In this document: one piece after another, positions 33,485 through 45,619 of the stretch
Position numbering within the stretch: position 1 is the stretch's first letter
How the letters are laid out: each line of letters opens with the position of its first letter
Assembly (NCBI GenBank): GCA_963682175.1
Contig: OY821791.1
Location: forward strand, 30,688,326-30,752,325
Direction of reading: 5' to 3'
Length of the DNA: 64,000 nt
From: Triglochin maritima
Taxonomy: Eukaryota > Streptophyta > Magnoliopsida > Alismatales > Juncaginaceae
Notes under the pieces: model-generated
Database searches by the model: none
What the model was told of the DNA's origin: nothing
The model's input: the letters and a program-made list of their open reading frames with translations, nothing else
Program-made: the position numbers and the translations under genes

Positions 33485-34688
33485 CTATCCCTTGGTAGGA
33501 AGCTTGCTGCTTGAAAGGAATGTGTTGATGAGATTTAGAGCCTCACTTGGTTTGTTTAGCGGAACCATATGTCCTGCACCTCTAACTGTTGACATTGTCA
33601 ATCCTTTATACTCCACAAACCTCCCTCCTACCTGCATTTAGTTATTTATCACACCAATATCCACAAATTTATAGGATCATCTACAAGTTTTAACATTGCT
33701 CTAATATGAAAAGGTTAAAGTAACTCATTGAGCGCGTACTCGCGTAGGTGACACTCATAAAGTGAATTACAACCAATTTCATCACTAGTTCGGAGTTAAA
33801 GGCATTGTTGTTGTTGTTGTCACTTAAATTTGTGAAGTTGCACCTGCACAACTAAATTCATTGTTTATGTTCATGTTTTTCTTCTTCTTTTTGTATCAAT
33901 GGTAGAATCCTTTACTTCTACTACTTGGATTTAATTATCTCAAAACAAGAGATCTCCCTTCCTCTTCTATTTTAGTGTGATACCCATTCTTAATGTAGAA
34001 AGTTTGATTCCAGCCTTTTTTTCTTGCTACTTAAAGCTTTCAAAGGCTATTTTCTTTTGTTTTTGTGTTCTTTTTTTTGTTATTATCTACTCTACTATAT
34101 CTACCCCATTTTTAAATCCTTAACATCTGAAACATGCGAATAAGATTGGTGTGATTCGATCTTTGGTTTTAATTATCTCAAAACAAGAGATTTTCCAACT
34201 GAGCTAATTAGCCCGTGTGATTTTTTGTGTTGATTTTAGATAATGTTTTTTGGCTAGGTTAGACTATATTACTGTTAATCTTCATGTTCGTATGCTTACC
34301 CTATATCTTATTTTATTAACATGCTTAGTGCCTAATCCACCCTATTTGGGGGTAGATAATGGTAGGACGACATACATCTGTCAAGAAGTGTTATGCGTGT
34401 TTTATTTCTACTACCATGTGTGGATGTGCTTACTTAATTAGCCGACTAACTTGATTTTGTGTAAATGCGTGTTTGAAACAATATTGTTACTAATCTTGGT
34501 TTCACATCTCATGTTTGATCAACATGTTTTTTGCAAGAAGTTGGTGGTGCATTAGCAGGTGGATCAGAGTAACATTTATATTAAAAATGGTTTTAGTCAT
34601 TAAATAAATAAAGTTAAGGGGAAAATTATAAACCTGTAAAGCCAGATCCTGAGACCAGCTTGAATGAGCTTGGAGTAAATGGGTAAAA
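33485..34688 (-). pseudogene. Serine carboxypeptidase-like (SCPL) C-terminal fragment
   Basis: Two exon pieces on minus. 34688-34634 reads LPIYSKLIQAGLRIWLY between an AG acceptor and a GT donor. 33631-33485 reads [20 protein letters not shown], then [20 protein letters not shown], and ends with TAG. This is the end of the S10 serine carboxypeptidase family, whose catalytic His is in the RGAGHMVP motif; these proteins are secreted peptidases or vacuolar acyltransferases. The exon normally lying between, with the GDTD...VP segment and catalytic Asp, is not visible in the 1,002 bp between them. Everything upstream is cut off near 34690, immediately before the Chromo-B LTR, so that insertion may have disrupted the gene. 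Confidence 0.75.
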
Positions 34689-34715
34689 CTGAAGTGACTA
34701 TGAAGTTGTATGTAT

Positions 34716-36748
34716 GTAGGATGGAGTATCCCTAACCCATTAGGGTTTGATTAGCGGTTAATAGGAGGTTTGACTAGGAGTAGAGAGGGTGGTATGGTGG
34801 GGAGTGTGGAGGTATGGGCTTGGGAGTGGGAGGTATGGGAGGGGTGTTGGGTGAGGATGGAGTTTGCTTTAAAAGCAACCATTCTCCTTCCTTCTTCTTA
34901 TTCTTCCTTCTTCATTTCCTCCATTCTCACCAAGAACCCATCTTCTCCCTCAGTTCGTGCTCCGGCGGAAGAGGCGGTCCTGGCGTGAGGCGTTCAGAGG
35001 TTGGCGTGCGAGGAGGATCTCCGGAGGCGACATTGCACGAGCGAGGCTCCGACGGATTCGTCGTTTTTGAAAGGTATGTTGGCTTATTAGTTTGTTTTGT
35101 CGCTCATTCGTGAGGGGGTGTTGTAGTGGTCAGTCGCGGGAGGTTGGAGACCTCACCGGCGGCGAGAAACAACGTAAAATCCTTGGCTGGCGTAAGGTTG
35201 CTGTCAACCAACGATCGACCGATTCCTTCGGGTGGTCGACCAGTTTAGTGTAATTGTCGACTTTAACCAACACCGGTCGAACGATGCCTTGTGGCGGTCA
35301 ACCGGTAGTGCATGTGGTAGTGGGTCGGGGGTTTAACTGTTGGATTTCGGTTGAATGATTCTATAGTTGGTTCAACCGGAACTTAAGTTAATTGATGTAT
35401 GGTTCGATCATTTTTATGCATTGTTCGACCGATTGATGACTTAGACTACTAGGATGCCCCTGGTAGTATTAGTATTGTTTGATTTTGACCAGACTCTGGA
35501 TTTTGACCACGTATCGATCAATCGGTTTTAGACTGTTGTTCGACCGTTGGTATTTAGGTTGTGCGCAGAGAGTTCAACCGTTGCAGACCTTCGGTCGACT
35601 GAACCTCATGGGAAGGGTCGACCGGATTGCCTCTTTCGGTCGACCGTTTGTGCGTAGAACTGAATCCCCAGTCCTTGTATGATGCCAACTCTGTTCACGA
35701 AAATCCGTGTCCTAACCTAGTGCGTGAACCGGAAGGTGACGGCGGGTGCGTTACGCGTGCCTCCCCAGGGACTGCCGCGTGGAAGAGTGTGGGTATTTGG
35801 GATGTGCCACCTCCGTGTATGGATCGTGAGTTAATGTGATGGATTGATAGACTCATAGTAGATTAGCAGACCTGAGGTATCGCAGATCCCAATGCATGAT
35901 GATAGGCAGCTCGTGGAGCCTGATGACCTGGTGGACTTTAGTCCAGAACCGTCCGATGTTGTGCCGGACATATGTTGGACCACTGATGCTGTGTCGGTGA
36001 TGCCACCGATGCTGTTCCGACGATGATGGGCTGATGTTGTTCCGACTATGATGTTTGATAGGTCGATGTTGTTCGAGCTATGATGTTTGATAGGTCGATG
36101 TTGTTCCAACTATGTTTTCCTCAACTAGGCACCTACTGAGATGATGATTGATGGGCCAACTGAGCGACGACACTGTTGGGGTGGTTTGACCACGAAGTTA
36201 CATATATGTTTCTTATGGCGTGGACCTAGCGGACGCTCATTGTCGAACTCCATGTTTAGTATAGCCACGTGTGGGGAGCATCACATCTTGTTCCTACGAT
36301 AGGTGCCTACCGTATGTGCCTACGATAGGTCTCCGAGGGAGACTCGTTGATGATTGTCGGACTGATGTCCTGTTTTACCCTTCGGGGGAACTATTTTCCT
36401 TATTGTTGATGACATGACATGCTACTATTATGATATGTTCATTTGTACTACTATATTCATATAGGCGACCTTGGTATACAGGGTTTCCTTATGGAAACTC
36501 GGGCATTGTTGTTGCATGTTTTATTTCAGGACCGCAGTACGTCCAGTTGGGTGGTGACGGCGGGCACACGCAATTTGGGATCAAATCCTCTCGTTCGGAC
36601 CACTGAGGTCAACATGATTACTTATTTATATCTGATGTAATAATGTAGCTTTTTGAAAAACTCTGATGTAATATGGTGCACCACTTGGATGTTTTATTAG
36701 AAGTAACAGTCCCGTCTTTTGATTATTGATCTCTGGTATCTTTAGCAT
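34716..36748 (+). repeat. Chromo-B 5' LTR (end deleted)
   Basis: Contains decayed ggtcgaccg palindromes (35210-35650), a tandem unit of about 34 bp (tatgatgtttgataggtcga, 36046-36115) and the tail 'agtaacagtcccgtctt' also present in the Chromo-D LTRs. The last 75 bp or so, including 'gggatgttaca' and most of the primer site, are absent. The left edge is approximate. Confidence 0.7.
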
Positions 36749-36787
36749 GCATTCATGGCTGAAGTTTGCGATTTTTTCTTCTATCAG

Positions 36788-36950
36788 ATGTCTCCTAGAC
36801 GCCTGAGGAGCTCTCCGCGTGAGCGCAGTACCAGTGACGCCACTGAGGGCGCCAATTGGGACAGGTTTGGCGAGTTTCTGGAGCGCCAGGTAGCCCAGAA
36901 TGTGTAGGGCGGGATGAGGGTTGAGCACGATCGTTTTATGCATCAGCACC
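36788..36950 (+). pseudogene. Chromo-B gag N-terminus
   Basis: MSPRRLRSSPRERSTSDATE leads to FGEFLERQVAQNV, then TAG (36905), then EHDRFMHQH. It is similar to the start of Chromo-D gag (MAPRSVRSSP; EHDRFMRQHPPTFDG). Cut at 36950 by the Athila-C LTR piece. Confidence 0.75.
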
Positions 36951-37319
36951 TGATTGACATCATTTTATGCTTATATTTGTATCTTATATCCATTATCTTA
37001 CACCTAAGCAATGCTACGTAACGAGTTTTATGTTTGAATTTCAGAAATAAATAGGTTTGAAGAGATGAAGCATAAAAGGACCCAAAAACAGGGAAAAAGA
37101 CTGAATTGTGAGACATGGGGCCTAAGATGCAAGGGAGAAGGACCTGAACGTAAGACCGAAGGACTAAAGAGCAAAACAGAAAACTCCACACCATCATGGA
37201 GAGTATTTTGGCAATTCGATTCGGGTCGGATCTCCAATAAAAGAAGTATATGCATCAAAGACCAACAAAGACATCCAGAAAAGCCCACAACAAATTCGAG
37301 TTGGATCCAGAACCGATAG

Positions 37320-37357
37320 ACCGCCAATTGGCGGTTTGGGACCGCTAATTGGCGGTC
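37320..37357. repeat. Paired U3 palindromes, Athila-C LTR
   Basis: accgccaattggcggt (37320-37335) is a perfect 16-bp palindrome. gaccgctaattggcggtc (37340-37357) has one mismatch. They end 120 bp upstream of the TATA box. Confidence 0.8.
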
Positions 37358-37476
37358 TCTTTGGATCCAAATTCGCTAATCTTTGGTGGGCATGTGTATT
37401 AGAGTGTGTTTATTCTATTTCTGGTATTTGTTTAGTCCCATACCAGGGGATTGTCCCGGATTACCTTTTTCTATGG

Positions 37477-37486
37477 CTATAAATAG
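37477..37486 (+). promoter_or_regulatory. TATA box of Athila-C LTR
   Basis: ctataaatag, identical to the Athila-A TATA core at 54114-54105 (minus). Confidence 0.6.
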
Positions 37487-38330
37487 AACTCTTCAGCTTT
37501 TATTGTAAACTACCCATTGCTTGGTGGTATTCTCTCTACTTGGAGTAAGCCTTGAAGCAAAACTAAAGGTGGAGAAGAATGCTACCTTCAATGAGAGTCA
37601 TTTTAATAAAATAATTGTTCTAGTTTCTTTTAATCTTGTCTTTTAATTTTTGAATGCTTGTTTAGTTTTACTTTCCTTTCCTTTTAAGCTTCTTTAATAT
37701 TTCTTGCTTTCTTAGGTTAATTTCATTTCAGTATAATGTTTCATTTTGTTAATGTAGTTAGTGTAATGAGTAGTGAGTAGATCCATCCCCATTTGGGGGT
37801 GGAGAATGATGTGATATGATCATGTGCTGTATTAGGTGTGTGTTATCTTAATACCTTGAGCCTTATATGATTTTCATAACCATCTAATGAGATTTCACTT
37901 TTATCTTTTATATGCTAATGTTCTTGAATGAAGCTTAGCTTATGCTTAGATTAGTGGACCTATTTTATGGGGAATGATAAGGTGAGGATATTGATGGAAT
38001 TAATATTGGAAACACAATTTGTAGTGTATGTACTCTTGTTGCCTTTACCTTGGTTAATGTCTTGTATGTTTTAATGATATTGTGTTATCTTATTTCATGT
38101 GGAGGCATAGTAGGGTCTAGTCTTTATACATGAGTTCATTTAGCTTCATTCCAATTATTGTCTTGTATGTTTTAATGATATGATCTTATCTTATTTCATG
38201 TGGAGGCAAAGTTGGATTTAGTTTTATGATTTCATGCACTACATGTTGTGATGAGCATAATTGAACACACACACACACATCATTATATTCACATTATTTC
38301 TCTACCCCCTTTGGGGTTAGTTTTATCTTA

Positions 38331-40596
38331 GAGCTGAAGAAGCAGTTGCAGGATCTGCTGGATAATGGTTTGGTCAAGCCCAGTGTCTCACCTTGGGGAG
38401 CTTCAGTGCTCTTCGTGAAAAAGAGGGATGGCTCGTTGAGGATGTGTATCGACTACAGGATGCTAAATAAGGTTACCGTTAGGAATCAGTATCCTTTACC
38501 CATGATCGAGGATCTTTTCGATCAGTTGCAGTCAGCCAGGGTATTTTCGAAGATTGATCTGCGGTCCGGTTATCATCAGTTGAGGATCAGAGATGCAGAT
38601 GTCTAGAAGACAGCGTTCAGGACGAGGTACGGGCACTACGAGTTCTTAGTGATGTCGTTTGGGCTGACGAATGCACCTGCATTGTTCTTGAATCTGATGA
38701 ATAAGACTTTTCAGTAGTATCTTTACAGATTTGTGATTGTCTTCATGGATGATATATTGGTGTACTCACCATAAACATAGCAGCACCGGGAGCACCAAAG
38801 GATCATGCTTAGCATTGTGAGAGATCAGCAGTTGTATGCTAAGTACAAGAAGTGTGAATTCTTGTTAGACCGGGTGGCCTTTCTGGGACATGTTGTGTCA
38901 GCAAACGAGATATCTGTATATCCAGCGAAGGTTGAGGCTGTCACTCAGTGGGTTTATTCAGGACCAGTGTGTCAGAGATCATGAGTTTTGTGGGTTTAGC
39001 GGGTTATTATCGTCCGTTTATTCAGGACTTCTTCAGACTTACTTCCCCACTGACGGCGTTGACACAGAAATGTGTCAAGTTCGTTTGGTCCCAGAAGTTC
39101 GAGGACTGATTTCAAGAGTTGAAGAGGCGATTGACGACAACACTGAAATCACCTAGTGGTAGCGGGAGCTACGTGATATATATAGATGCTTCAGGTATTG
39201 GTTTGGGTTGTGTTTTGATGCAACACGGGAAGGTAGTGGCGTACACATCTAGGCAGTTGAAGGTACACGAGAAGAACTACCCTACCCATGATTTGGAATT
39301 TGCAGCGGTGGTTCATGCACTGAAGACCTGGAGGCATTACCTATATGGAGAGCAGTTTGAGATTTTCACAGACCACCAGAGTCTGAAGTATCTATTTTCA
39401 CAAAAGGAGTTGAATATGAGGCAGCGTAGATGGCTCAAGTGCATAAAGTATTATGATTTCACCACTTCTTATCATTCGGGAAAGGCGAATTCTGTCGCAG
39501 ATTGCCTTGAGTAGGAAGGTGGAGTTGTCAGCTGCCAGCTTATGCATTAAGGAGTGGAGGTTGCTTATTGTCAGAGTGGAGTCCATTTACAGAGGACTCT
39601 GAGGGGGCAGTGATAGAGGGACTTCGAGTGGTGCCACAGACAATTTCTAGAGTTGTTCAGGCTCAGGGAGCAGATGAAGAGCTTGCCAGTCTGATGCAGT
39701 TAGCTACTAAAGACAAATCAGACTTCAGTGTCGGAATAGATGGGGGTTTGAGATTCAGGGGCCGGATCTGGTGCCGAGAGCAGATGATCTGAGAGATAAT
39801 GTCATAGAGGAGGCACACAGAGTCAGATATTCCATTCACCCGGGGGAGTAGAAAGATGTATAAGGACTTGTAGCGGAATTTCTGGTGGAAAGGGATGAAG
39901 CAAGACATAGCTGACTTCGTGTCCAGGTGCTTGGTTTGTCAGCAGGTGAAGATTGAGCACTAACGACCCGTAGGGCAGTTACAGAGTATAGATCTGCTGG
40001 AATGGAAGTGGGAACACGTGACGATGTATTTCGTCACTGGTTTGCCAAAGACGAGGAGATCGCACGACGCGATTTAGGTTATAGTTGATCGACTGGCAAA
40101 GTCAGTGCATTTTCTGGTGATCAGGACCACTTTACCTTTGGAGGGTGTGGCGAGACTATATATTGAGGAGATAGTCCGATTACATGGAGTGCCAGTGAGT
40201 ATTATCTCTGATCGAGATTCGAGGTTCACCTCTAGATTTTGGGTAGTCTGCAGAAGGCTTTGGGGACTCAGTTGAAGTTCAGCACAACTTTTCTTCCGTA
40301 GAGAGACGGGCAATCAGAGAGGACTATCCAGACGCTAGAGGATATGTTGAGATCGTGTACTCTGGATTGGGCAGGACATTGGGATGAAAACTTGCCGTTG
40401 ATCGAGTTTGCCTACAACAACAGTTACCATTCGAGTATTGGGATGGCACCGTACGAGGCTATGAGATTTGGGAAGAAGGGGAAGCTCAGTCTAAGGTACG
40501 TCGGACTGTTTAAGATTCTTGATCGAGTTGGAGAGGTTGCCTACCGTATTGCTTTGCCGCCGCAACTTTCGGGTGTTCAGAACGTTTTCCACGCCG
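38331..40596 (+). pseudogene. Chromo-B pol (RT, RNase H, integrase), broken
   Basis: RT opens at [20 protein letters not shown] with [11 protein letters not shown] and [10 protein letters not shown] (first residue Met rather than Val). RNase H is readable from 39119 ([20 protein letters not shown]). Integrase pieces include FWWKGMKQDIADFVSRCLVC and [20 protein letters not shown]. Between PYEA and MRFGKKGK about 250 bp are deleted. Stops occur at 38604 (Gln to TAG), 38716, 38773 and several later sites. The frame ends at [15 protein letters not shown], just before the inverted junction with Chromo-C. Confidence 0.85.
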
Positions 40597-40624
40597 CAAC
40601 CAAACCGTGTAACCGTGTTGAGGT

Positions 40625-43600
40625 GCCATCCCAATGCTCGAATGGTAGCTGTTGTTGTAGGCAAACTTGATCAACGACAAGTGTTCATCCCAAAATCCTG
40701 CCCAATCCAGGGTACACACTCTCAGCATATCCTCCAGCGTCTGGATGATCCTCTTTGACTGACCGTCTGTCTACGGATGGAAAGTTGTGCTGAACTTCAA
40801 CTGAGTCCCCAATGCCTTCTACAGACTACCCCAAAATCTGGAGGTGAACCTCGGATCTCGTTCGGAGATAATACTCACCGACACTCAATGTAACCGGACT
40901 ATCTCCTCGACGTACAACTTCGCCAAACCCTCCAAAGGTAAGGTGGTCCTGATCGCCAGAAAATGTGCTGACTTGGTCAATCGATCAACTATAACCCAAA
41001 TCGCGTCGTGAGATCTCCTCGTCTTCGGCAACCCGGTGACGAAATCCATCGCCACGTGCTCCCACTTCCACTTTGGCAGATCTATACTCTGCAACTGCCC
41101 TGCTGGCCGCTGGTACTCAATCCACACCTGCTGATAAACCAGGCACATGGACACGAAGTCTGCTATGTCTCGCTTCATCCCCTTCCACCAGAAACTCCAC
41201 TGTAAGTCTTTATACATCTTGGTACTCCCCGGGTGAATGGAATATCTGGCTCCATGTGCCTCCCCCATGATGGTATTCCTCAGATCACCTGTTCTCGGTA
41301 CCCAGATCCGGCCCCTGAAACTCAATCCCCCATCGACTCCGACATCGAAGTCTGGTCCGTCCTTAGCAGCTAACTGCATCAGACTGGCCAGCTCATCATC
41401 TGCTCTCTGAGCCTGAACAACTCCCGAAACTGTATGCGGCTCCACTCGAAGTCCAGCAATCACTGTCCCCGCAGAGTCCTCCGTAAAAGGTCTCCACTCC
41501 GTCAAGGCCTCAAGCAATCTTCACTCTTGAATGCATAAGCTAGCTTCCGACAACTCCACCTTCCTACTCAAGGCATCTGTGACAGAATTCGCCTTCCCCG
41601 GATGATACGAAATGGTGAAGTCATAATCCTTTATAAACTCAAGCCATCTGCGCTGCCTCATATTCATCTCTTTCTGCGAGAACATATACTTAAGACTCTG
41701 GTGATCTGTGAAGAACTCAAACCTCTCTCCATATAGGTAATGCCTCGAGGTCTTCAGCACGTGAACCACCGCTGCTAACTCCAGATCATGAGTCGGGTAA
41801 TTCTTCTCATGAACCTTCAACTGCATCGAAACATATGCGACCACCTTCCCATGCTGCATCAACACGCAACCCAGACCAACGCCAGAAGCGTCACTGTAAA
41901 TCACATAGCCTCCGCTACCACTCGGTAACGTCAAAATCGGTGCCGTAGTCAGTCGCCTCTTCAGCTCCTGGAAACTGTCCTCGCACTTCTGGGACCAAAC
42001 GAACTTGACACCCTTCTATGTCAAGGCCGTCAGTGGGGAAGCAAGTCTGGAAAAGTCCTGAATAGACCAACGATAATAACCTGCTAAACCCACAAAACTC
42101 CTGATCTCTGACACACTGGTCGGAGCTCTCCACTAAGTCACAGCCTCGACCTTCTCTGGATCCACAGAAATCCCGTCTGCTGACACCACATGTCCCAGAA
42201 AGGTCACCCGATCTAGCTAGAATTCACACTTCTTGTACTTAGCATAGTGCTGTTGATCTCTCAAGATGCTAAGCATAACCCTCAGGTGCTCCCGGTGCTG
42301 CTCTCTGTCTAGTGAGTATACAAGTATATCATCCACAAAGACAATCACAAATCTGTCATGATACGGCTGAAAAGTCTGATTCATCAGATCCATGAACGCC
42401 ACAGGTGCATTTGTCAGCCCAAACGACATCACCAAGAACTCGTAATGCCCGTACCTCGTCCTGAACGCTGTCTTCTGGACATCTGCATCCCTGATCCTCA
42501 GCTGATGATAACCGGATCGCAGATCGATCTTCGAAAATACTCTCGCAGACTGCAACTGATCAAAAAGATCCTCGATCCTGGGTAAAGGATACTGACTCCT
42601 AATGGTAACCATATTCAACATCCGATAATCAATGCACATCCTCAACGAGCCATCCCTCTTCTTCACGAAGAGCACTGGAGCTCCCCAAGGCGAAACACTG
42701 GGTCTGATCAAACCTGAATCTAGCAGATCCTGCAACTGTTTCTTCTGCTCAGCTAACTCAGCAGGCGCCATCCTATACGGGCCTTCGACTGCGGTGTAGT
42801 CTCAGCTACCGAATCAATACCAAACTCGATCTCTCTGTGAGGCGGCAACCCGATGATCTCATCAGAAAATACCTCAGGAAAATCCTGAACAAACTCGATA
42901 TCTTCCAACTTCTTCACCTCAAGATCTGGCACCACAAGCGTCGCTATAAACACTCTGCAACCCTGGTGGATCATCTTCTGAGCCTTTACTGCGGAAACCA
43001 AAATCCGACCATCTCCACTCCTAGTCCCTCTGATCAGCAAATCAGGAAGACCCCTCCTCGAAATCAAAATCTTCTTTTCTCGGCACAAGACTCGAACATC
43101 GTACTGGGACAACCAATCCATCCCAAGTAGGACATCGAAGTCTACCCTCGGTAATAAGACCAGGTCTGCCGGGAACTCCTGGTCTCCCGAAGTAACCGTG
43201 GCGTCGGGGAGGAAGCTCCCCACAATGCCCACCAAACCCAAGGGTGTGCTGACTTCCAAAGTGGCAGTCAACATCGCAGGGGTACGACCTAACATGCTCG
43301 CAAACTGCTCAAAGATGAACGAGTGTGTCGCCCCGCAATCGAAAAGCACTCTAGCTATCAAGCCATCAACATAAAGCGTACCTTCCACCACAACACTGAC
43401 ATCTCTAGCCTCCTCTGCCTGGAGGGTGAAACGCGACCAACGCTCTTCCCATGCTGAGGTGGTGCAGCTGGTCTACTCGGTCCCGCTCCGTTAGCTTAGG
43501 AGGAACCCCGTCGTCCACTAGGTCCACCTGACCTACTCGGGCATAAACGAATAAAATGTCCCATCTGGCCACAACCATGGCATGCACCTGAACGAGCCCC

Positions 43601-43980
43601 ACACCCGCGCCCGGGGTGAAGTCCGCCACATTGTCTGCACTGCCTTGACTGCTGAGACTCACCGCTATCAACCTGGGGTCTCTTTCCTGGATTTCCCGAA
43701 ATCAGAACTCCGGGTCGCACACTGGCCTTCGTCTGCACCTTCCTGGCCTCTACCGTCTCCTGGTAGTCCTGATCCATAATCGTCGCAAACTTCGCTGCAT
43801 CAGCTAAAGTCTGCGGCATGCTCGTAGTCACACGAGACCGGAACTGCGGCCTCAACCCTCGGATAAACTTCCGAGCTCTCTGCTCCTGTGTCACATACCA
43901 GTCTCCTCACTGGCGCCCCTACCAGTCTCCTCACTGGCGCCCCTAAAACGTGAAGGTGGCCTCACACGTCTCGGAGGCAT
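40625..43980 (-). pseudogene. Chromo-C gag-pol, broken
   Basis: Gag starts with MPPRRVRPPSRFRGAS at 43980. Almost at once it jumps, after a 24-bp tandem duplication (43897-43944), to TQEQRARKFIRGLRPQFRSR, so about 100 N-terminal gag residues are lost. It keeps the zinc knuckle [14 protein letters not shown] and protease [12 protein letters not shown] and [16 protein letters not shown] (42771-42217) has [14 protein letters not shown] and [10 protein letters not shown], RNase H is 41934-41521, and integrase runs from 41517 to about 40625 with VAMDFVTGLP and the HHCC-region FWWKGMKRD. Fewer lesions than Chromo-A: single frame changes near 43395 and 42770, and stops near 42214, 41520 and 40884. 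Confidence 0.85.
43897..43944. repeat. 24-bp tandem duplication at a gag deletion breakpoint
   Basis: Two identical copies starting accagtctcctcactggcg, adjacent to the point where Chromo-C gag loses its N-terminal core. Confidence 0.85.
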
Positions 43981-44100
43981 CTACACAAGAGGACAGGAAA
44001 CGACAATGAATTAATGATTATGAATATATGCATGATGAATGACAACTAAATGCAAGACCTCTAAGGTGGTTTCATTGGACAAGCACACCGGGACCGAAAA

Positions 44101-44112
44101 GCTCTGATACCA
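44101..44112 (-). other. Chromo-C primer-binding site
   Basis: Minus strand tggtatcagagc, 3 nt from the LTR end at 44116. Confidence 0.85.
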
Positions 44113-44115
44113 AAT

Positions 44116-44191
44116 TGTAGCGCCCCAAAATAGCGGAAAATTTAAAACTTTTAAACTTATAGAAGAATCAACACCGGGGTCGTTACCAAAC

Positions 44192-44223
<32 letters not shown>

Positions 44224-45619
44224 AAGTGGTACACTGAGTTAATACAAGAGTCAAGGACGATTACAACCCAACACAAAAGATGTACAAACACAAATACAAG
44301 GGAAATCATCCACCTCCCAATCTGGAAAAAAGGACATGATCTGGTCTGGGTGCTCTTGCCCGCAGTCACCACCACCTACTGACGTGCACGACCTGACATG
44401 TAACACAACAATGCATGAGTCTCCCATAGGGAAACCCCGTATGCCAAACCCCTAAGATATGAACATAACATGTATATATGAAACAGGAAATGAAGAATGC
44501 AATAAAAGCATAACTAACTCCCGTGCACACAAGGCACTGCCGGAAAACATCGGCCATGGGTCTCAAGGGTCCTCTCACCCTAACCCCATATCACACGTGC
44601 ACACAAGGCACCTCCGGTCAGAGTCTTGGTCACCACAACGTGCTCACAAGGCACCCCCGGAAAAACATCGGCCACAACAACGTGCTCACAAGGCACTGCT
44701 CCGTAGAGCCACAACCACAATCTCCTCTTAGGTCGGCATGTCCGTACCATCGCCCAAAAAGGCCGGGGACCCGTTGCCCTCGAGGCAGATCCAACCACAC
44801 ACGACACAAGCATCCATATGCAAAACTGTGCCCCAATGGTCGAACCAAAACCATAAACAGTCGACTGAACTCCACTACTTTTCCACAACAAAACCGAAAT
44901 AACGTCAAACCGGTCGAACGGCAAAGGGGCCCTGTTCGACCGAAAACCAACAGTAAAAACCTCTCTTGCTCAAAAAGCAACAACGGTCGAACGACAAAAA
45001 CTCACGGTCGACCGATTCCCACCAGTAAGACTCACCAACAAACCGCACTACACGGTCGACCAAAACCACTCTTCCAGTCGACCGGCCATTAAGTTACTTA
45101 AGTCATCGGTCGGACGAAGTAAACAAGTGGTCGACCGTTTGGATGGTCAACGCCCCCAACCAACTTACGACCGTGCTTTCGGTAGACTGGCAAAGGGGAC
45201 ACGTTCAACCGAAAACACCCAGAGTCTCTTCCTCTTGCATAAAATGTACCACTGGTCGACCACTCCTAGAGTATCGTCCGACCGGTGCAAGAGATTTTGC
45301 CTGAAAAACACTACGCCCGGTCGACCGCACCAACCCGCCGGTCGACCGTTCTTAGCAGAAAAACTGCTGCAAGACCCTCGACGAGCCTTTCGGCCTACCG
45401 TCGGCCACTCCAATCTTCACAAAGGCTAAATGGAGGATTAAACTAAAGCTTGGCATACCTTTAAGGCTTGAAGAAGCCTTTGAAGAACCCACGAAGGTCG
45501 CTTCCACGAGCGCTCTTCTCTTTCTCCGGCGAACCCAATCGTGCAACCGATCAACACGATCGTTGCGCACTCCACCGAGTCCGTCTTCTTCGCCAAATCC
45601 ACACCACCACGCCCCAGTA
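44116..45619 (-). repeat. Chromo-C 5' LTR, interrupted by Chromo-D
   Basis: Minus orientation: ends ...ggcgctaca at 44116. It contains an (AC)n microsatellite (44192-44217), tandem 'cacaaggcac' units (44520-44700) and several CGGTCGACCG-type palindromes (45004-45350). At 45619 the sequence switches to the Chromo-D LTR. Confidence 0.8.

Larger units (their letters stand above)
36951..38330 (+). mobile_element. Athila-C: partial Athila-type LTR inside Chromo-B
   Basis: Begins TGATTGACATC and runs parallel to the reverse complement of the Athila-B LTR: 'cataaccatctaatgagatt' near 37878 and 'gtggacctattttatgggga' near 37953, with 'ttatttcatgtggaggca' repeated. It has a TATA box ctataaatag (37477-37486) and two adjacent palindromes (37320-37357). 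It stops in mid-LTR at 38330, where chromovirus pol resumes, so an internal deletion removed both its own 3' part and Chromo-B gag/protease. Confidence 0.7.
34716..40596 (+). mobile_element. Chromo-B: broken chromovirus, fused tail to tail with Chromo-C
   Basis: The LTR starts about 34716 (shared 'ccctaacccattaggg' near 34730). Its end and primer site are deleted near 36748. A gag start (36788) follows, then an Athila-C LTR piece (36951-38330) replaces the rest of gag and protease. RT to integrase continue to about 40596, where the sequence turns into the opposite strand of Chromo-C. No 3' LTR. Confidence 0.8.
40597..45619 (-). mobile_element. Chromo-C: truncated chromovirus in opposite orientation
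   Basis: In minus orientation it has a 5' LTR (from 44116 to 45619, where Chromo-D interrupts it), a tRNA-Met primer site, gag with a large deletion, protease, RT, RNase H and integrase as far as the SSIGMAP segment at about 40625. Its 3' end is replaced by the junction with Chromo-B. The rest of its LTR should lie beyond Chromo-D and outside the window. Confidence 0.82.

Noticed and set aside
40510..40728. Bidirectional gene pair at 40344-40728
   Set aside because: Both frames are the same integrase segment on opposite strands; this is the inverted junction of two elements.
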